The position numbers and the translations under genes are program-made. 7,019 nt of DNA, from positions 1-7,019 of the forward strand of contig JAABSI010000130.1 in NCBI GenBank assembly GCA_011390455.1, read 5' to 3'. Position 1 is the first letter of the stretch. Each line of letters starts with the position of its first letter. The notes under the pieces were generated by a model. It was given only the letters and a program-made list of their open reading frames with translations, was not told where the DNA came from and did no database searches. This stretch comes from Trueperaceae bacterium. GTDB lineage: Bacteria > Deinococcota > Deinococci > Deinococcales > Trueperaceae. This document shows, one piece after another, positions 1-6,643 of the stretch.

Positions 1-299
1 GCCACCGAGGCGGGCAGGACGAACATGAACGAGAGCGCCACGAAGGTGCCCATCGCGATGAACATGCCGGAGGAGAAGAACCCGGTGTAGACCTTCGGGT
101 CGTCGCGCAGGTGCATGAAGAACCAGATGACCATCCAGAACTTCACGACCGACATGGCGATCAGCCAGAACATCACTTGCCCTGGGGTGAGCCACGCGAC
201 CGGGTACTCGACGATCGCGAACTCGACGTAGGTGATGACGGCGAGGATCAACGCGACGACCACGTAGAGCCCCACGCCGTGCTTCTTGTGTTCCGCCAT
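1..299 (-). CDS. coxD: Cytochrome c oxidase subunit IV, prokaryotic type (3' end cut by window edge)
   Basis: Small membrane subunit of the haem-copper oxidase, probably helping assembly or stability of subunits I and III around CuB. The visible 99 codons start at ATG (complement of 297-299) and run off the left edge with no stop. Three hydrophobic segments are visible at about residues 11-30, 42-64 and from 79 on. The second ends in KFWMVIWFFMHLRDDP, matching the K...FMHL signature of the prokaryotic COX4 family, whose members are usually about 100 residues, so little is likely missing. The gene follows coxC after a 19-nt gap, and a Shine-Dalgarno GGGAGG (complement of 311-316) lies 11 nt before the ATG. 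It is the last visible gene of the cox operon. The family call rests on the motif, topology and position; the role is family knowledge. Confidence 0.85.
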   Translation of the reverse strand, partial: MAEHKKHGVGLYVVVALILAVITYVEFAIVEYPVAWLTPGQVMFWLIAMSVVKFWMVIWFFMHLRDDPKVYTGFFSSGMFIAMGTFVALSFMFVLPASV

Positions 300-318
300 C
301 GGTGTCAGCGCCTCCCGA

Positions 319-942
319 TCACACGAACTCGACGAGGTAGATGACCGTGAAGATGACGATCCAGACGATGTCGACGAAGTGCCAGTACAGACCGGCGACC
401 TCGAGGTAGACGTCGTCCTTGCTCGTCCACGGTTTGACGTAGGAATGGATCAGGATCGACAGCAGCCAGATGACGCCGATCGTCACGTGCACCCCGTGGG
501 TGCCGGTCAGCACGTAGAAGGTGGTGCCGAACAGGTTGCCCTGGAGCGTGAGGCCGAGGTCGACGAAATGCGCGAACTCGTAGACCTGGAACCCCAGGAA
601 GATCGCGCCGAAGAAGGCCACCCCGAAGGTCCACAACCGGAACTTGGCCGTGTCGTCCTGCCGCAGCGCGTGCAGCGCGAGCACCATCAGGAACGACGAC
701 ATGAGCAGCACGAAGGTCGAGACCGTCGTGAGCGGGATGTCGAGGACCTCGATCGGGTAGGGGCCGACCAGGCTGCGCCCCTTGTAGACGAGGTAGGTCC
801 CGATCAGCGTCCCGAAGAACATGGTGTCGGACGCCAGGAAGATCCACATCATCAACTTGACGTCGGGGAGCTTGGTGCTGCGGTAGTGGCCCGACTCCAT
901 GCCGGGGGTCACGGCCGCGGTGGTGGCGGGAGCTGCGCTCAC
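319..942 (-). CDS. coxC: Cytochrome c oxidase subunit III
   Basis: Membrane subunit III of the aa3-type oxidase. It binds no metal, but in the family it stabilises subunit I and supports proton uptake at the D-channel. The protein is 207 residues with five hydrophobic segments (about 30-53, 70-92, 103-125, 138-165, 184-205), the short version that lacks the first two helices of the seven-helix form. Visible signatures are ASDTMFFGT (37-45), the conserved membrane glutamate E122 in FQVYEF, TGTHGVHV (146-153) and GLYWHFVDIVW (184-194). The start codon is GTG. I prefer it to the ATG at residue 15 because AGGAGG lies 7 nt upstream and the GTG overlaps the coxA stop as GTGA, which implies translational coupling. 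The first 20 residues are Ala/Thr-rich and probably disordered. Stop TGA is at 319-321. Confidence 0.96.
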   Translation of the reverse strand: MSAAPATTAAVTPGMESGHYRSTKLPDVKLMMWIFLASDTMFFGTLIGTYLVYKGRSLVGPYPIEVLDIPLTTVSTFVLLMSSFLMVLALHALRQDDTAKFRLWTFGVAFFGAIFLGFQVYEFAHFVDLGLTLQGNLFGTTFYVLTGTHGVHVTIGVIWLLSILIHSYVKPWTSKDDVYLEVAGLYWHFVDIVWIVIFTVIYLVEFV

Positions 943-2867
943 GACGCTGCCTCCTCGTGGCGGGCGCCGGCGCCGGTGCCGCCGTGGCCCTTACCCAGGT
1001 GGATGTGGTGGCCGGCGACCCCTTCGAGCGCCCAGCCGTACGTGCCGACGAACATGATGAGGATGCCCAGGCCCATGACCCAGAAGTTGTGGTACAGCAA
1101 CCCGTACATGAAGGGCACGAACGCCATGCTGTTGATGAACGGGTACCAGCTCTGCCCCGGCATGTGGATGCCGTTCACGTCGTAGGGCTCCGAAGCGCTC
1201 TCGGGGACGCGGGTGCCGTGGACGCTCTCGGGGTACTTCTGCACCCAGTGGGCGTCGCGGTCGTTGACGACCGGCTGGCGGTCGAAGTCGTGGTGCGGGG
1301 GCGGCGAGGTGGTCGCCCACTCGAGGGTGCGCGCGTCCCACGGGTCGTTGCCGGCCTTCTCGCCGCGCAGGAAGCCGTGGACGATGTTGATCGCGAAGAG
1401 GATCAGGCCGGTGCCCATCACGAAGGTGCCCGCCGTGGAGAGCATGTTCCAGAACTCGAGGCCGATGCCCTCGACGTAGGTCTGGGTGCGCCGCGGCATG
1501 CCGAGGAGGCCGGCGAAGTGCTGCGGGAAGAAGATGATCTGCAGGCCGCCGGCGACGAACCAGAAGGTGATCTTGCCCAGGCGCTCGTTCATCATGCGCC
1601 CGGTCATCTTCGGGAACCAGTAGTAGAGGCCGGCGAAGAAGGCCATGAGCGCGCCGCCGCCCATCACGTAGTGGAAGTGGGCGACCACGAAGTACGAGTC
1701 CTGCGCCTGGGCGTCGAAGGGCGGGACCGCCAGCATGATGCCCGTGATGCCGCCGATCGTGAACACGACCAGGAACGAGATCGCGTAGAGCATCGGGGTG
1801 GTGAAGCGCACCTTGCCGCCCCAGATGGTGCCCAGCCAGTTGAAGATCTTGATCCCGGTGGGGATGCCGATCACGAAACTGGTGAGCGCGAAGGCGGTGT
1901 TGACGACCGGGCCGAGGCCCGTGGTGAACATGTGGTGGCTCCAGACCGCGAAGCCCATGAAGCCGATGAAGATGCCCGAGAGGATGATCACCGGGTACCC
2001 GAAGAGCGGCTTGCGGCTGAAGGTCGGGATGACCTCCGAGATCACGCCGAAGGCCGGGAGCACGATGATGTAGACCTCCGGGTGGCCGAAGATCCAGAAC
2101 AGGTGCTGCCACAGGATCGGCAGGGCGCCCGCCTGCGGCACGTAGAAGAGGGTGCCGAAGGTGCGGTCCATGATCACCTGGAAGAGCGCGATCGTGAGCG
2201 GCGGGAAGGCGAAGATGATCAGGAACGCCGTCACCAGCATCATCCAGGTGAACACCGGGACGCGCATCATGGTCATGCCGGGGGCGCGCATGCTGACGAT
2301 CGTGACGATCAGGTTCATCGCCGTCACCAGCGTGCCGATGCCGCCGACGAACAGGCCGATCATGTAGAAGTCCGTCCCGTTGCCCGGGTTGTTCGACAGC
2401 GAGGTGAGCGGCGAGTAGGCGAACCAGCCGACGTCCGGCGCGCCGCCCAACAGGAAGCTCGAGTACAGGAAGATGCCGCCGACCGCGTACACCCAGAAGC
2501 CGAAGGCGTTCAGGCGCGGGAAAGCGAGGTCGCGCGCGCCGATCTGCAGCGGCACGAAGTAGTTCGCGAACCCGATGCCCAGCGGCATGATGGCGAGGAA
2601 GACCATCGTGACGCCGTGCATGGTGAACATCTGGTTGTAGGCGTCCGGGCTGAGCAGCGTGTTGTTCGGCACCGCCAACTGCAGGCGGATCAGGAAGGCC
2701 TCGATGCTGGCCGCCCCGAGGAACAGGAAGCTGGTGACGATGTAGAGGATCCCCAGCCGCTTGTGGTCGACGGTCGTGAGCCAGCTGAGCCAGCCGGTAT
2801 CCCAGTTGGGGCGCGTGAAGACGCCGGTGCCCGTAGGCGCGGCGACGGTGACCTTACTGACCGCCAT
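939..2867 (-). CDS. coxA: Cytochrome c oxidase subunit I (haem-copper oxidase, A1-type signature)
   Basis: Catalytic subunit that reduces O2 to water at haem a3/CuB and pumps protons. It has 642 residues, longer than the usual 520-560. Visible ligands: low-spin haem H84 (FTMHGVTM) and H399; high-spin haem H397 (VAHFHY); CuB H262, H311 and H312 (GHPEVY, WSHHMF). Y266 is the His-Tyr cross-link tyrosine. D-channel residues are N102, D113, N120 and E264; K-channel residues are S277, T337 and K340. E264 in GHPEVY places it in the A1 class rather than the Thermus-like A2 class. At the Mg-site position HD of mitochondrial enzymes it has Q389-D390. About twelve core helices end near residue 499. A hydrophilic stretch with SPPPHHDFD (521-529) follows, then two more hydrophobic segments (about 575-615) and a His/Gly-rich tail. 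It overlaps coxB by 14 nt. Its ATG has GGAGG (complement of 2876-2880) 8 nt upstream, within coxB. Confidence 0.98.
   Translation of the reverse strand: MAVSKVTVAAPTGTGVFTRPNWDTGWLSWLTTVDHKRLGILYIVTSFLFLGAASIEAFLIRLQLAVPNNTLLSPDAYNQMFTMHGVTMVFLAIMPLGIGFANYFVPLQIGARDLAFPRLNAFGFWVYAVGGIFLYSSFLLGGAPDVGWFAYSPLTSLSNNPGNGTDFYMIGLFVGGIGTLVTAMNLIVTIVSMRAPGMTMMRVPVFTWMMLVTAFLIIFAFPPLTIALFQVIMDRTFGTLFYVPQAGALPILWQHLFWIFGHPEVYIIVLPAFGVISEVIPTFSRKPLFGYPVIILSGIFIGFMGFAVWSHHMFTTGLGPVVNTAFALTSFVIGIPTGIKIFNWLGTIWGGKVRFTTPMLYAISFLVVFTIGGITGIMLAVPPFDAQAQDSYFVVAHFHYVMGGGALMAFFAGLYYWFPKMTGRMMNERLGKITFWFVAGGLQIIFFPQHFAGLLGMPRRTQTYVEGIGLEFWNMLSTAGTFVMGTGLILFAINIVHGFLRGEKAGNDPWDARTLEWATTSPPPHHDFDRQPVVNDRDAHWVQKYPESVHGTRVPESASEPYDVNGIHMPGQSWYPFINSMAFVPFMYGLLYHNFWVMGLGILIMFVGTYGWALEGVAGHHIHLGKGHGGTGAGARHEEAAS
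950..955 (-). promoter_or_regulatory. Shine-Dalgarno of coxC, inside the coxA 3' end
   Basis: AGGAGG on the minus strand, 7 nt before the GTG at 942. It lies within the last codons of coxA and decides in favour of the GTG start over the internal ATG 14 codons later. Confidence 0.85.
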
Positions 2868-3972
2868 GGATCGGCCCTCCCTGGGCGAGTGCGGCGCCCG
2901 CGGCGTCGGGGACGCCGAGGCTGAGCAGGTACGCGACGATGGCTTCGATCTCCTCGTCGGCGTCCGGATCGTCGGCCGCCCACAGCGTCGGCATGCGGTT
3001 CGTGGGCTTCATGGCCTGCGGGTCGCGCAACCACGCCGCGAGGTTCTCGGGCGTGTTCTCGGCGATCGCGGCCCCTACCGTCGTGCGGAGGCCGAAGTTG
3101 GTGAGGTCGGGGAAGTCCGCGTTGCCGACCGCCACGTTCGGGTAGTACCCGTCGATCGTGTGGCAGCCGATGCAGCCCTTCTGGGCGACGAGCTGCTGCC
3201 CGCGCTGGACGAGCGGGTCGGACTGGACGGTCTGCTCGGCCGCCGTCTGGAACGCGGCCACCCAGGTGTCGAACCCGGCGTCGTCCTCGGCGATCACCCG
3301 GAAGCGCATGTACGCGTGCGCGCCGAGGCAGAGTTCGGCGCACTGGCCGTAGTACGTGCCCGGCTCGTCGGCGACGAACCACACCTGGTTGCGGTTGTTG
3401 GGGATCATGTCGCGCTTACCGGCGAGGTTGGGCACCCAGAAGCTGTGCAGGACGTCGGCGGAGTCGAGCTCGACGACGACCCGCCGGCCCGCCGGGATGA
3501 TCAGCTCGTTGGCGGTCGTGATGCCGAGCTCGGGGTACTCGAACTTGAACCACCACTGGTAGCCGGTCGCCCGCACGAGCACGTCGCCCTCCTCGAGGGC
3601 GGTGACGTCGACGCGCTGTTCGGTCGCGAAGATCGTCCGCACGGTGGGCACCGCGACGAGCACCACGATCACCGTGGCGACGATCGTCATGCCGATCTCC
3701 AGCCTGGTGTTGCCGTGCGTCTGCACGGGGATCGCACCCTCGTCCGCCGAGTTCCTGGCGCGGAAGCGGAAGAGCGAGTACACCAACACGCCGCCCACGC
3801 CGATCATGACGGGGAAGCTGAGCCACAGGGTCCACAGGAAGATGTCCTTCTGGGCCTGCGCCACGGGACCGGCGGGGTCGAGCGCGCTCTGCGGGCCGGC
3901 GAACTCGCAGCCGGCGAGCAGCAGGATCGCGGCGAGCAGGAGCCCCCCCAAGCGCCATCGTCTTGCTTGCAC
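2854..3972 (-). CDS. coxB: Cytochrome c oxidase subunit II, lipoprotein with CuA domain and fused cytochrome c (caa3 type)
   Basis: Electron-entry subunit: it accepts electrons through a covalent haem c and passes them via CuA to subunit I. Of 372 residues, 1-22 form a lipoprotein signal (RR.R n-region, lipobox LAGC, lipidated C22). Two transmembrane helices follow (about 44-68 and 92-115), with E92 in the LEIGMT motif at the usual K-channel entrance glutamate. The cupredoxin domain has the aromatic patch YQWWF (138-142) and CuA ligands H176, C211, E213, C215, H219 and M222. The C-terminal class I cytochrome c domain has CIGCH (267-271) and probable axial M327 in NRMPTL. The start is GTG, with GAGGAGG 8 nt upstream. 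It is the first gene of the operon; its last 14 nt overlap coxA. The fusion defines a caa3-type enzyme, but subunits I and III are separate here, unlike the I/III fusions of some relatives. Confidence 0.97.
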   Translation of the reverse strand: MQARRWRLGGLLLAAILLLAGCEFAGPQSALDPAGPVAQAQKDIFLWTLWLSFPVMIGVGGVLVYSLFRFRARNSADEGAIPVQTHGNTRLEIGMTIVATVIVVLVAVPTVRTIFATEQRVDVTALEEGDVLVRATGYQWWFKFEYPELGITTANELIIPAGRRVVVELDSADVLHSFWVPNLAGKRDMIPNNRNQVWFVADEPGTYYGQCAELCLGAHAYMRFRVIAEDDAGFDTWVAAFQTAAEQTVQSDPLVQRGQQLVAQKGCIGCHTIDGYYPNVAVGNADFPDLTNFGLRTTVGAAIAENTPENLAAWLRDPQAMKPTNRMPTLWAADDPDADEEIEAIVAYLLSLGVPDAAGAALAQGGPIHGGQ

Positions 3973-3980
3973 GTTGTCGT

Positions 3981-3987
3981 CCTCCTC
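3981..3987 (-). promoter_or_regulatory. Shine-Dalgarno of coxB
   Basis: GAGGAGG on the minus strand, 8 nt before the GTG at 3972. The strong site supports this non-ATG start, and the lipoprotein signal begins directly after it. Confidence 0.85.
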
Positions 3988-4006
3988 AGGGGTCGATCAC
4001 AGGTCG

Positions 4007-4029
4007 CGGGACAAGGTGGAAACGTCCCG
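4007..4029 (-). repeat. Stem-loop in the cox operon leader
   Basis: Inverted repeat CGGGAC (4007-4012) / GTCCCG (4024-4029) with an 11-nt loop. If transcription starts near 4038, this hairpin lies in the 5' leader, about 19 nt upstream of the coxB Shine-Dalgarno. It could affect message stability or translation, but a 6-bp stem may also arise by chance in sequence this GC-rich. Confidence 0.35.
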
Positions 4030-4044
4030 ACGCCGAGACTGGTC

Positions 4045-4072
4045 AGGCTAGCACGCGGATTCCGAGCGTCAA
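4045..4072 (-). promoter_or_regulatory. Candidate housekeeping promoter of the cox operon
   Basis: On the minus strand a -35 element TTGACG (complement of 4067-4072) is followed by a 16-bp spacer and the -10 hexamer TAGCCT (complement of 4045-4050). The hexamer is preceded by TGC, giving an extended -10. The -35 matches the sigma-70 consensus at five of six positions and the -10 keeps the key TA...T. The predicted start near 4038 gives a leader of about 65 nt before the coxB GTG. No other equally good pair was seen between comM and coxB. Confidence 0.6.
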
Positions 4073-4120
4073 CACCGCTTCGTGCACCTACGGACACGTC
4101 TGCTCAGGGGTTGTACCTTT

Positions 4121-4166
4121 GCTCGGCGCGCCGGAACCAGGGACGTTCGTACCTGGCGAGCCGAGC
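4121..4166. repeat. Nested inverted repeats upstream of the cox promoter
   Basis: Outer arms GCTCGGC (4121-4127) and GCCGAGC (4160-4166) are perfect inverted copies. Inside them is a 20-bp near-palindrome (4137-4156) with half-sites CCAGGGACG and CGTACCTGG separated by TT; eight of nine positions pair. The element lies 49-100 bp upstream of the proposed -35, a position typical of an activator or operator site. It is also 27-72 nt downstream of the comM stop, so it could instead fold at the 3' end of the comM message. There is no T-run after it on the minus strand, so a classical intrinsic terminator is unlikely. Confidence 0.5.
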
Positions 4167-4172
4167 CTACCT

Positions 4173-4186
4173 GTGTCATAGGACAC
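4173..4186 (-). repeat. Small hairpin just after comM
   Basis: GTGTC/GACAC, a perfect 5-bp stem with a 4-nt loop, begins 6 nt after the comM stop codon on the minus strand. It is too short and lacks a T-tract, so it is at best part of a 3'-end structure with the larger inverted repeat beyond it. Confidence 0.25.
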
Positions 4187-4192
4187 GATTCC

Positions 4193-5728
4193 TCATCCGG
4201 CGACGGGCGTCGCCTCGGGGAACGGGTCGGCTCGGTACGCGAGCGCCTCGGCCAGGTGCGGCGCGCCGACGGGTTCGCTCCCCGCGAGGTCGGCGAGCGT
4301 GCGCGCGACCCGCCGCAGCCGGTCGACGCCGCGGGCCGACGTCGCGCCGCGCGCCACGGCGTGGTCGAGGAGCGCGCGGGCCTCGTGCCCGAGCGGCGCA
4401 TGGCGCTCGAGGTCGGCCCCCGTGAGGTGGCCGTTGGCGAAGCCCTGCCGAGCGAGGGCGCGCTCGCGCGCCGCGGCGGCGCGCGCGGCGACCGCCGCGG
4501 TGCCCTCGACCGGCGGTCGTGCGAGGGCGTCGGCCGGCACCCGCGCCATGCGCACCCGCAGGTCGAAGCGGTCGAGCAGGGGCCCGCTGATGCGCGCGCG
4601 GTACCGGCGCCGGTCGGTCGGGTGGCAGCGGCACGGCACCGCCTCGTCGCCGTCGTGGCCGCACGGGCAGGGGTTCATGGCCGCGATCAAGGTGAAGCGG
4701 GCCGGGTACCGTCGGCTGCCGTGCGCCCGGGCCAACACCACCTCGCCCGCTTCGAGCGGTTGGCGCAACCCTTCGAGGACGCGCCGCGAGAACTCGGGGA
4801 GCTCGTCGAGGAACAGGACGCCGCCGTGCGCGCGGGTCGCTTCGCCCGGACGCAGCGACGGACCGCCACCGAACAGCCCCGCCTCGCTGCCGCCATGGTG
4901 GGGCGCCCGGAACGGCGGCCGCCGGGGCAGCGCCGCGACCCTCTGGCCGGCGGCGGAGCGCACCAAGGCGGCGATCCAGGCGGCGTCGTCCGCGAGCGGC
5001 GGCCACACGCCCGGAGCTCGCCGCGCCAGCATCGACTTGCCGCAACCGGGCGGACCGACCAGGAGAAGCGGGTGCTCGCCGGCCGCGGCGACCTCGAGCG
5101 CCCGCCGGGCGAGCGCCTGGCCGCGGACCTGACAGAGGTCCGCGACGTCGGCGAGGTCCGCGGTGGGCAGGTCGAGGTCCTCGGGCGCCGTCGGTCCGGG
5201 CACCGCGTCCGGGACCCGGCCGGTGCGGAGGAAGGCGACGGCGTCGGCCAGGGTGGCCGGGGCGACCACCGGCACGCCGCGGACGAGGCGCGCTTCGTCG
5301 GCGTGGCTCGGCGGCACCAGCACGGCGACCGCGCCGCGGTCGCGCGCCAGCAGCGCCGCGGCGAGGACGCCCGGCACGCCCCGCACCGCGCCGTCGAGCG
5401 CGAGCTCGCCGACCACCACCGCGTCGGCCAAGCGCCCGGCCGGCACGAGCCGCTGCGCGGCGAGCACCGCGAGCGCGATCGGGAGGTCGTAGGCGGGACC
5501 CGCCTTGCGCAGGTCGGCCGGCGCGAGGTTGACCGTCACGCGCGACGGCGGCAACCCCCAACCCGAGTGCTTGAGCGCGGCGCGCACCCGCTCCTTGGCC
5601 TCCATGACCGCGGCGTCGCCGAGCCCCACCACGTGCAGCGCGGGGAGCCCGCCGGCGACCAACACCTCGACCGTGACGGGGACCGGATCCAAACCGGCGA
5701 GGGCGACGGCGGTGGTCGTGGCGTGCAT
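4193..5728 (-). CDS. comM: ComM/YifB-family AAA+ ATPase (Mg-chelatase ChlI-like)
   Basis: ATP-driven hexameric helicase that, where studied in naturally competent bacteria, promotes branch migration while incoming single-stranded DNA recombines; it is also widespread in non-competent species. The 511 residues match the usual length of about 500. The N-terminal ChlI/Lon-like domain shows GGLPALHVVGLGDAAV (26-41) and VNLAPADLRKAGPAYDLPIAL (66-86). The AAA+ core has Walker A GPPGCGKS (225-232), FRAPHH (273-278), Walker B LFLDE (305-309) and MNPCPCG (351-357). C354, C356, C366 and C368 form a Cys4 cluster that may bind zinc, and SGPLLDRFDL (381-390) is the sensor/arginine region. The Mg-chelatase C-terminal domain follows. 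The ATG matches the family's N-terminus, but GGAGG is 19 nt away and no in-frame start lies nearer before an in-frame TAG. The gene appears monocistronic. Confidence 0.95.
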   Translation of the reverse strand: MHATTTAVALAGLDPVPVTVEVLVAGGLPALHVVGLGDAAVMEAKERVRAALKHSGWGLPPSRVTVNLAPADLRKAGPAYDLPIALAVLAAQRLVPAGRLADAVVVGELALDGAVRGVPGVLAAALLARDRGAVAVLVPPSHADEARLVRGVPVVAPATLADAVAFLRTGRVPDAVPGPTAPEDLDLPTADLADVADLCQVRGQALARRALEVAAAGEHPLLLVGPPGCGKSMLARRAPGVWPPLADDAAWIAALVRSAAGQRVAALPRRPPFRAPHHGGSEAGLFGGGPSLRPGEATRAHGGVLFLDELPEFSRRVLEGLRQPLEAGEVVLARAHGSRRYPARFTLIAAMNPCPCGHDGDEAVPCRCHPTDRRRYRARISGPLLDRFDLRVRMARVPADALARPPVEGTAAVAARAAAARERALARQGFANGHLTGADLERHAPLGHEARALLDHAVARGATSARGVDRLRRVARTLADLAGSEPVGAPHLAEALAYRADPFPEATPVAG

Positions 5729-5820
5729 GCGACCAGCGTGCCGGGTTCCTCCGGTTGTCGTCCGGGGTGCCCGGGTGCGTGCCTAGCGTCATCGAGATCC
5801 TGGCCGAGCGCGATTCGTCA

Positions 5821-5849
5821 TTGCCCGCGGAGCGCGGTCGACCTAAGCT
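5821..5849 (+). promoter_or_regulatory. Candidate promoter of the lipoprotein gene
   Basis: TTGCCC (5821-5826), a 17-bp spacer, then TAAGCT (5844-5849) on the plus strand. Spacing is optimal and both hexamers keep their most conserved bases. The predicted start near 5857 gives a leader of about 60 nt. The spacer contains the 8-bp palindrome GGTCGACC (5836-5843), and CCGCG-GAG-CGCGG (5825-5837) overlaps the end of the -35; either could bind a regulator. No comparable promoter for the divergent comM was found on the other strand of this 190-bp spacer. Confidence 0.55.
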
Positions 5850-5906
5850 AGCGGTGAGGGGACCGCGGCGGGCGACGACGGACGCCGCATGCCTTCCCTT
5901 GCGACC

Positions 5907-5912
5907 AGGAGG
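5907..5912 (+). promoter_or_regulatory. Shine-Dalgarno deciding the lipoprotein start
   Basis: AGGAGG placed 6 nt before the ATG at 5919. The longer reading from an ATG at 5889 has no such site and would place ten residues before the signal peptide, so 5919 is chosen. Confidence 0.9.
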
Positions 5913-5918
5913 TACTCC

Positions 5919-6605
5919 ATGAACCGAATGCTCAAGAGTCTCGCCCTTGCGGCCGCCAGCACCGTGGTGCTTTCCGCATGTGGCGGCCTCATCCCGCTCA
6001 CGGAACCGGTCGAGGTCGAGACCGCCTTCGGTTTCGGCGGCGGCATCGGCGTCGAGCTCGAAGCCCCCGCGCCCACGGACGTCGCCCCGGCCCAGGCCGG
6101 CGCCACGTACGCCGGCCCGATCGACGAGACCTTCACCATCGAAGCTGCCGACGTTCCGAGCATCTTGACGGGTCTCGTCCGCATCGACGGCGTCAGCGAG
6201 ACGCTGTCGCTCGACAGCGCCATCACCGTCGAGACGGCCACGGCGAGCGACTTCCCCGCTTCGTTCACCGCTTCGGACGCGACCCTGAGCGATCTGACGA
6301 TCATCCGCAACGGCGCCACGATCCTCGGACCGCTCTCGTTCACCGGCTTCGCGAGCGCGTCGATGACCTACACGGCCGCCGGCGTGTGCGAAGGCGTGAC
6401 GTCGTGCACCTACGCGGCTACGACGCAGGTCGACCTGCTCGAGATCGGCCTGACGGCGGCGGCCGCGAGCAACTACGCGAAGACCATCATCCAGGGCGGC
6501 ACGTATCGCGTCACCGCTGATTTCGCGCTCGACGTCGACCCGGCCTTGCCGGGCGGCGCCACCGTCTCGGCGGTCGTCGTCGGCACGGGCGCGTTGATCG
6601 AGTAA
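5919..6605 (+). CDS. Small acidic lipoprotein of unrecognised family
   Basis: I do not recognise this family. The 228-residue protein begins with a clear lipoprotein signal: N-terminal R3 and K6, a hydrophobic stretch and lipobox LSAC, with lipidated C21. It is therefore exported and membrane-anchored. The mature part of about 208 residues has 24 acidic against 4 basic residues, no tryptophan, and many Ala, Thr, Ser and Val in alternating patterns that suggest a beta-sandwich. After the lipid cysteine comes a Gly/Pro-rich linker (to about residue 60). Two cysteines, C157 and C163 (CEGVTSC), could form a disulfide in a tight loop. No enzymatic motif, metal-binding cluster or repeat is evident. 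It stands alone with its own promoter, divergent from comM and convergent with the DegV gene. A surface structural or binding protein is possible, but this is a guess. Confidence 0.85.
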   Translation: MNRMLKSLALAAASTVVLSACGGLIPLTEPVEVETAFGFGGGIGVELEAPAPTDVAPAQAGATYAGPIDETFTIEAADVPSILTGLVRIDGVSETLSLDSAITVETATASDFPASFTASDATLSDLTIIRNGATILGPLSFTGFASASMTYTAAGVCEGVTSCTYAATTQVDLLEIGLTAAAASNYAKTIIQGGTYRVTADFALDVDPALPGGATVSAVVVGTGALIE

Positions 6606-6626
6606 TCCCGAGCTCCTTCGCGGGAT
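6605..6626 (+). repeat. Hairpin at the lipoprotein stop codon
   Basis: ATCCCG (6605-6610) pairs with CGGGAT (6621-6626) around a 10-nt loop. It begins on the last base of the stop codon and is the first of three consecutive hairpins in this spacer. Confidence 0.5.
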
Positions 6627-6627
6627 C

Positions 6628-6643
6628 CTTCGAGCCGTCGAAG
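6628..6643. repeat. Middle hairpin of the convergent spacer
   Basis: CTTCGA (6628-6633) pairs perfectly with TCGAAG (6638-6643) around the loop GCCG. Its last two bases are also the first two of the long terminator stem, so the full forms of the two compete for these bases. Confidence 0.5.

Noticed and set aside
957..2924. A 655-codon plus-strand open frame opposite coxA
   Set aside because: It is an antisense shadow: the minus-strand frame encodes every oxidase ligand, whereas this translation is a low-complexity string of Arg, Asp, Glu and Val as expected from complementing GC-rich codons.
4437..4520. GCGC-rich near-repeats within the plus-strand view of comM
   Set aside because: They encode the Ala/Arg-rich helix AAVAARAAAARERALARQG of comM; codon bias explains the repetition.
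4176..5792. A 538-codon minus-strand frame overlapping comM in another phase
   Set aside because: It is a frame shadow made mostly of Arg, Ala and Gly with no recognisable domain.
4082..5851. A 589-codon plus-strand open frame opposite comM
   Set aside because: Its translation is Arg/Gly/Ala-rich without motifs and runs across the cox promoter spacer; comM on the other strand has full Walker and family motifs.
5889..5918. Upstream ATG extending the lipoprotein by ten residues
   Set aside because: There is no ribosome binding site before it, and AGGAGG sits exactly 6 nt before the ATG at 5919, where a canonical lipoprotein signal begins.
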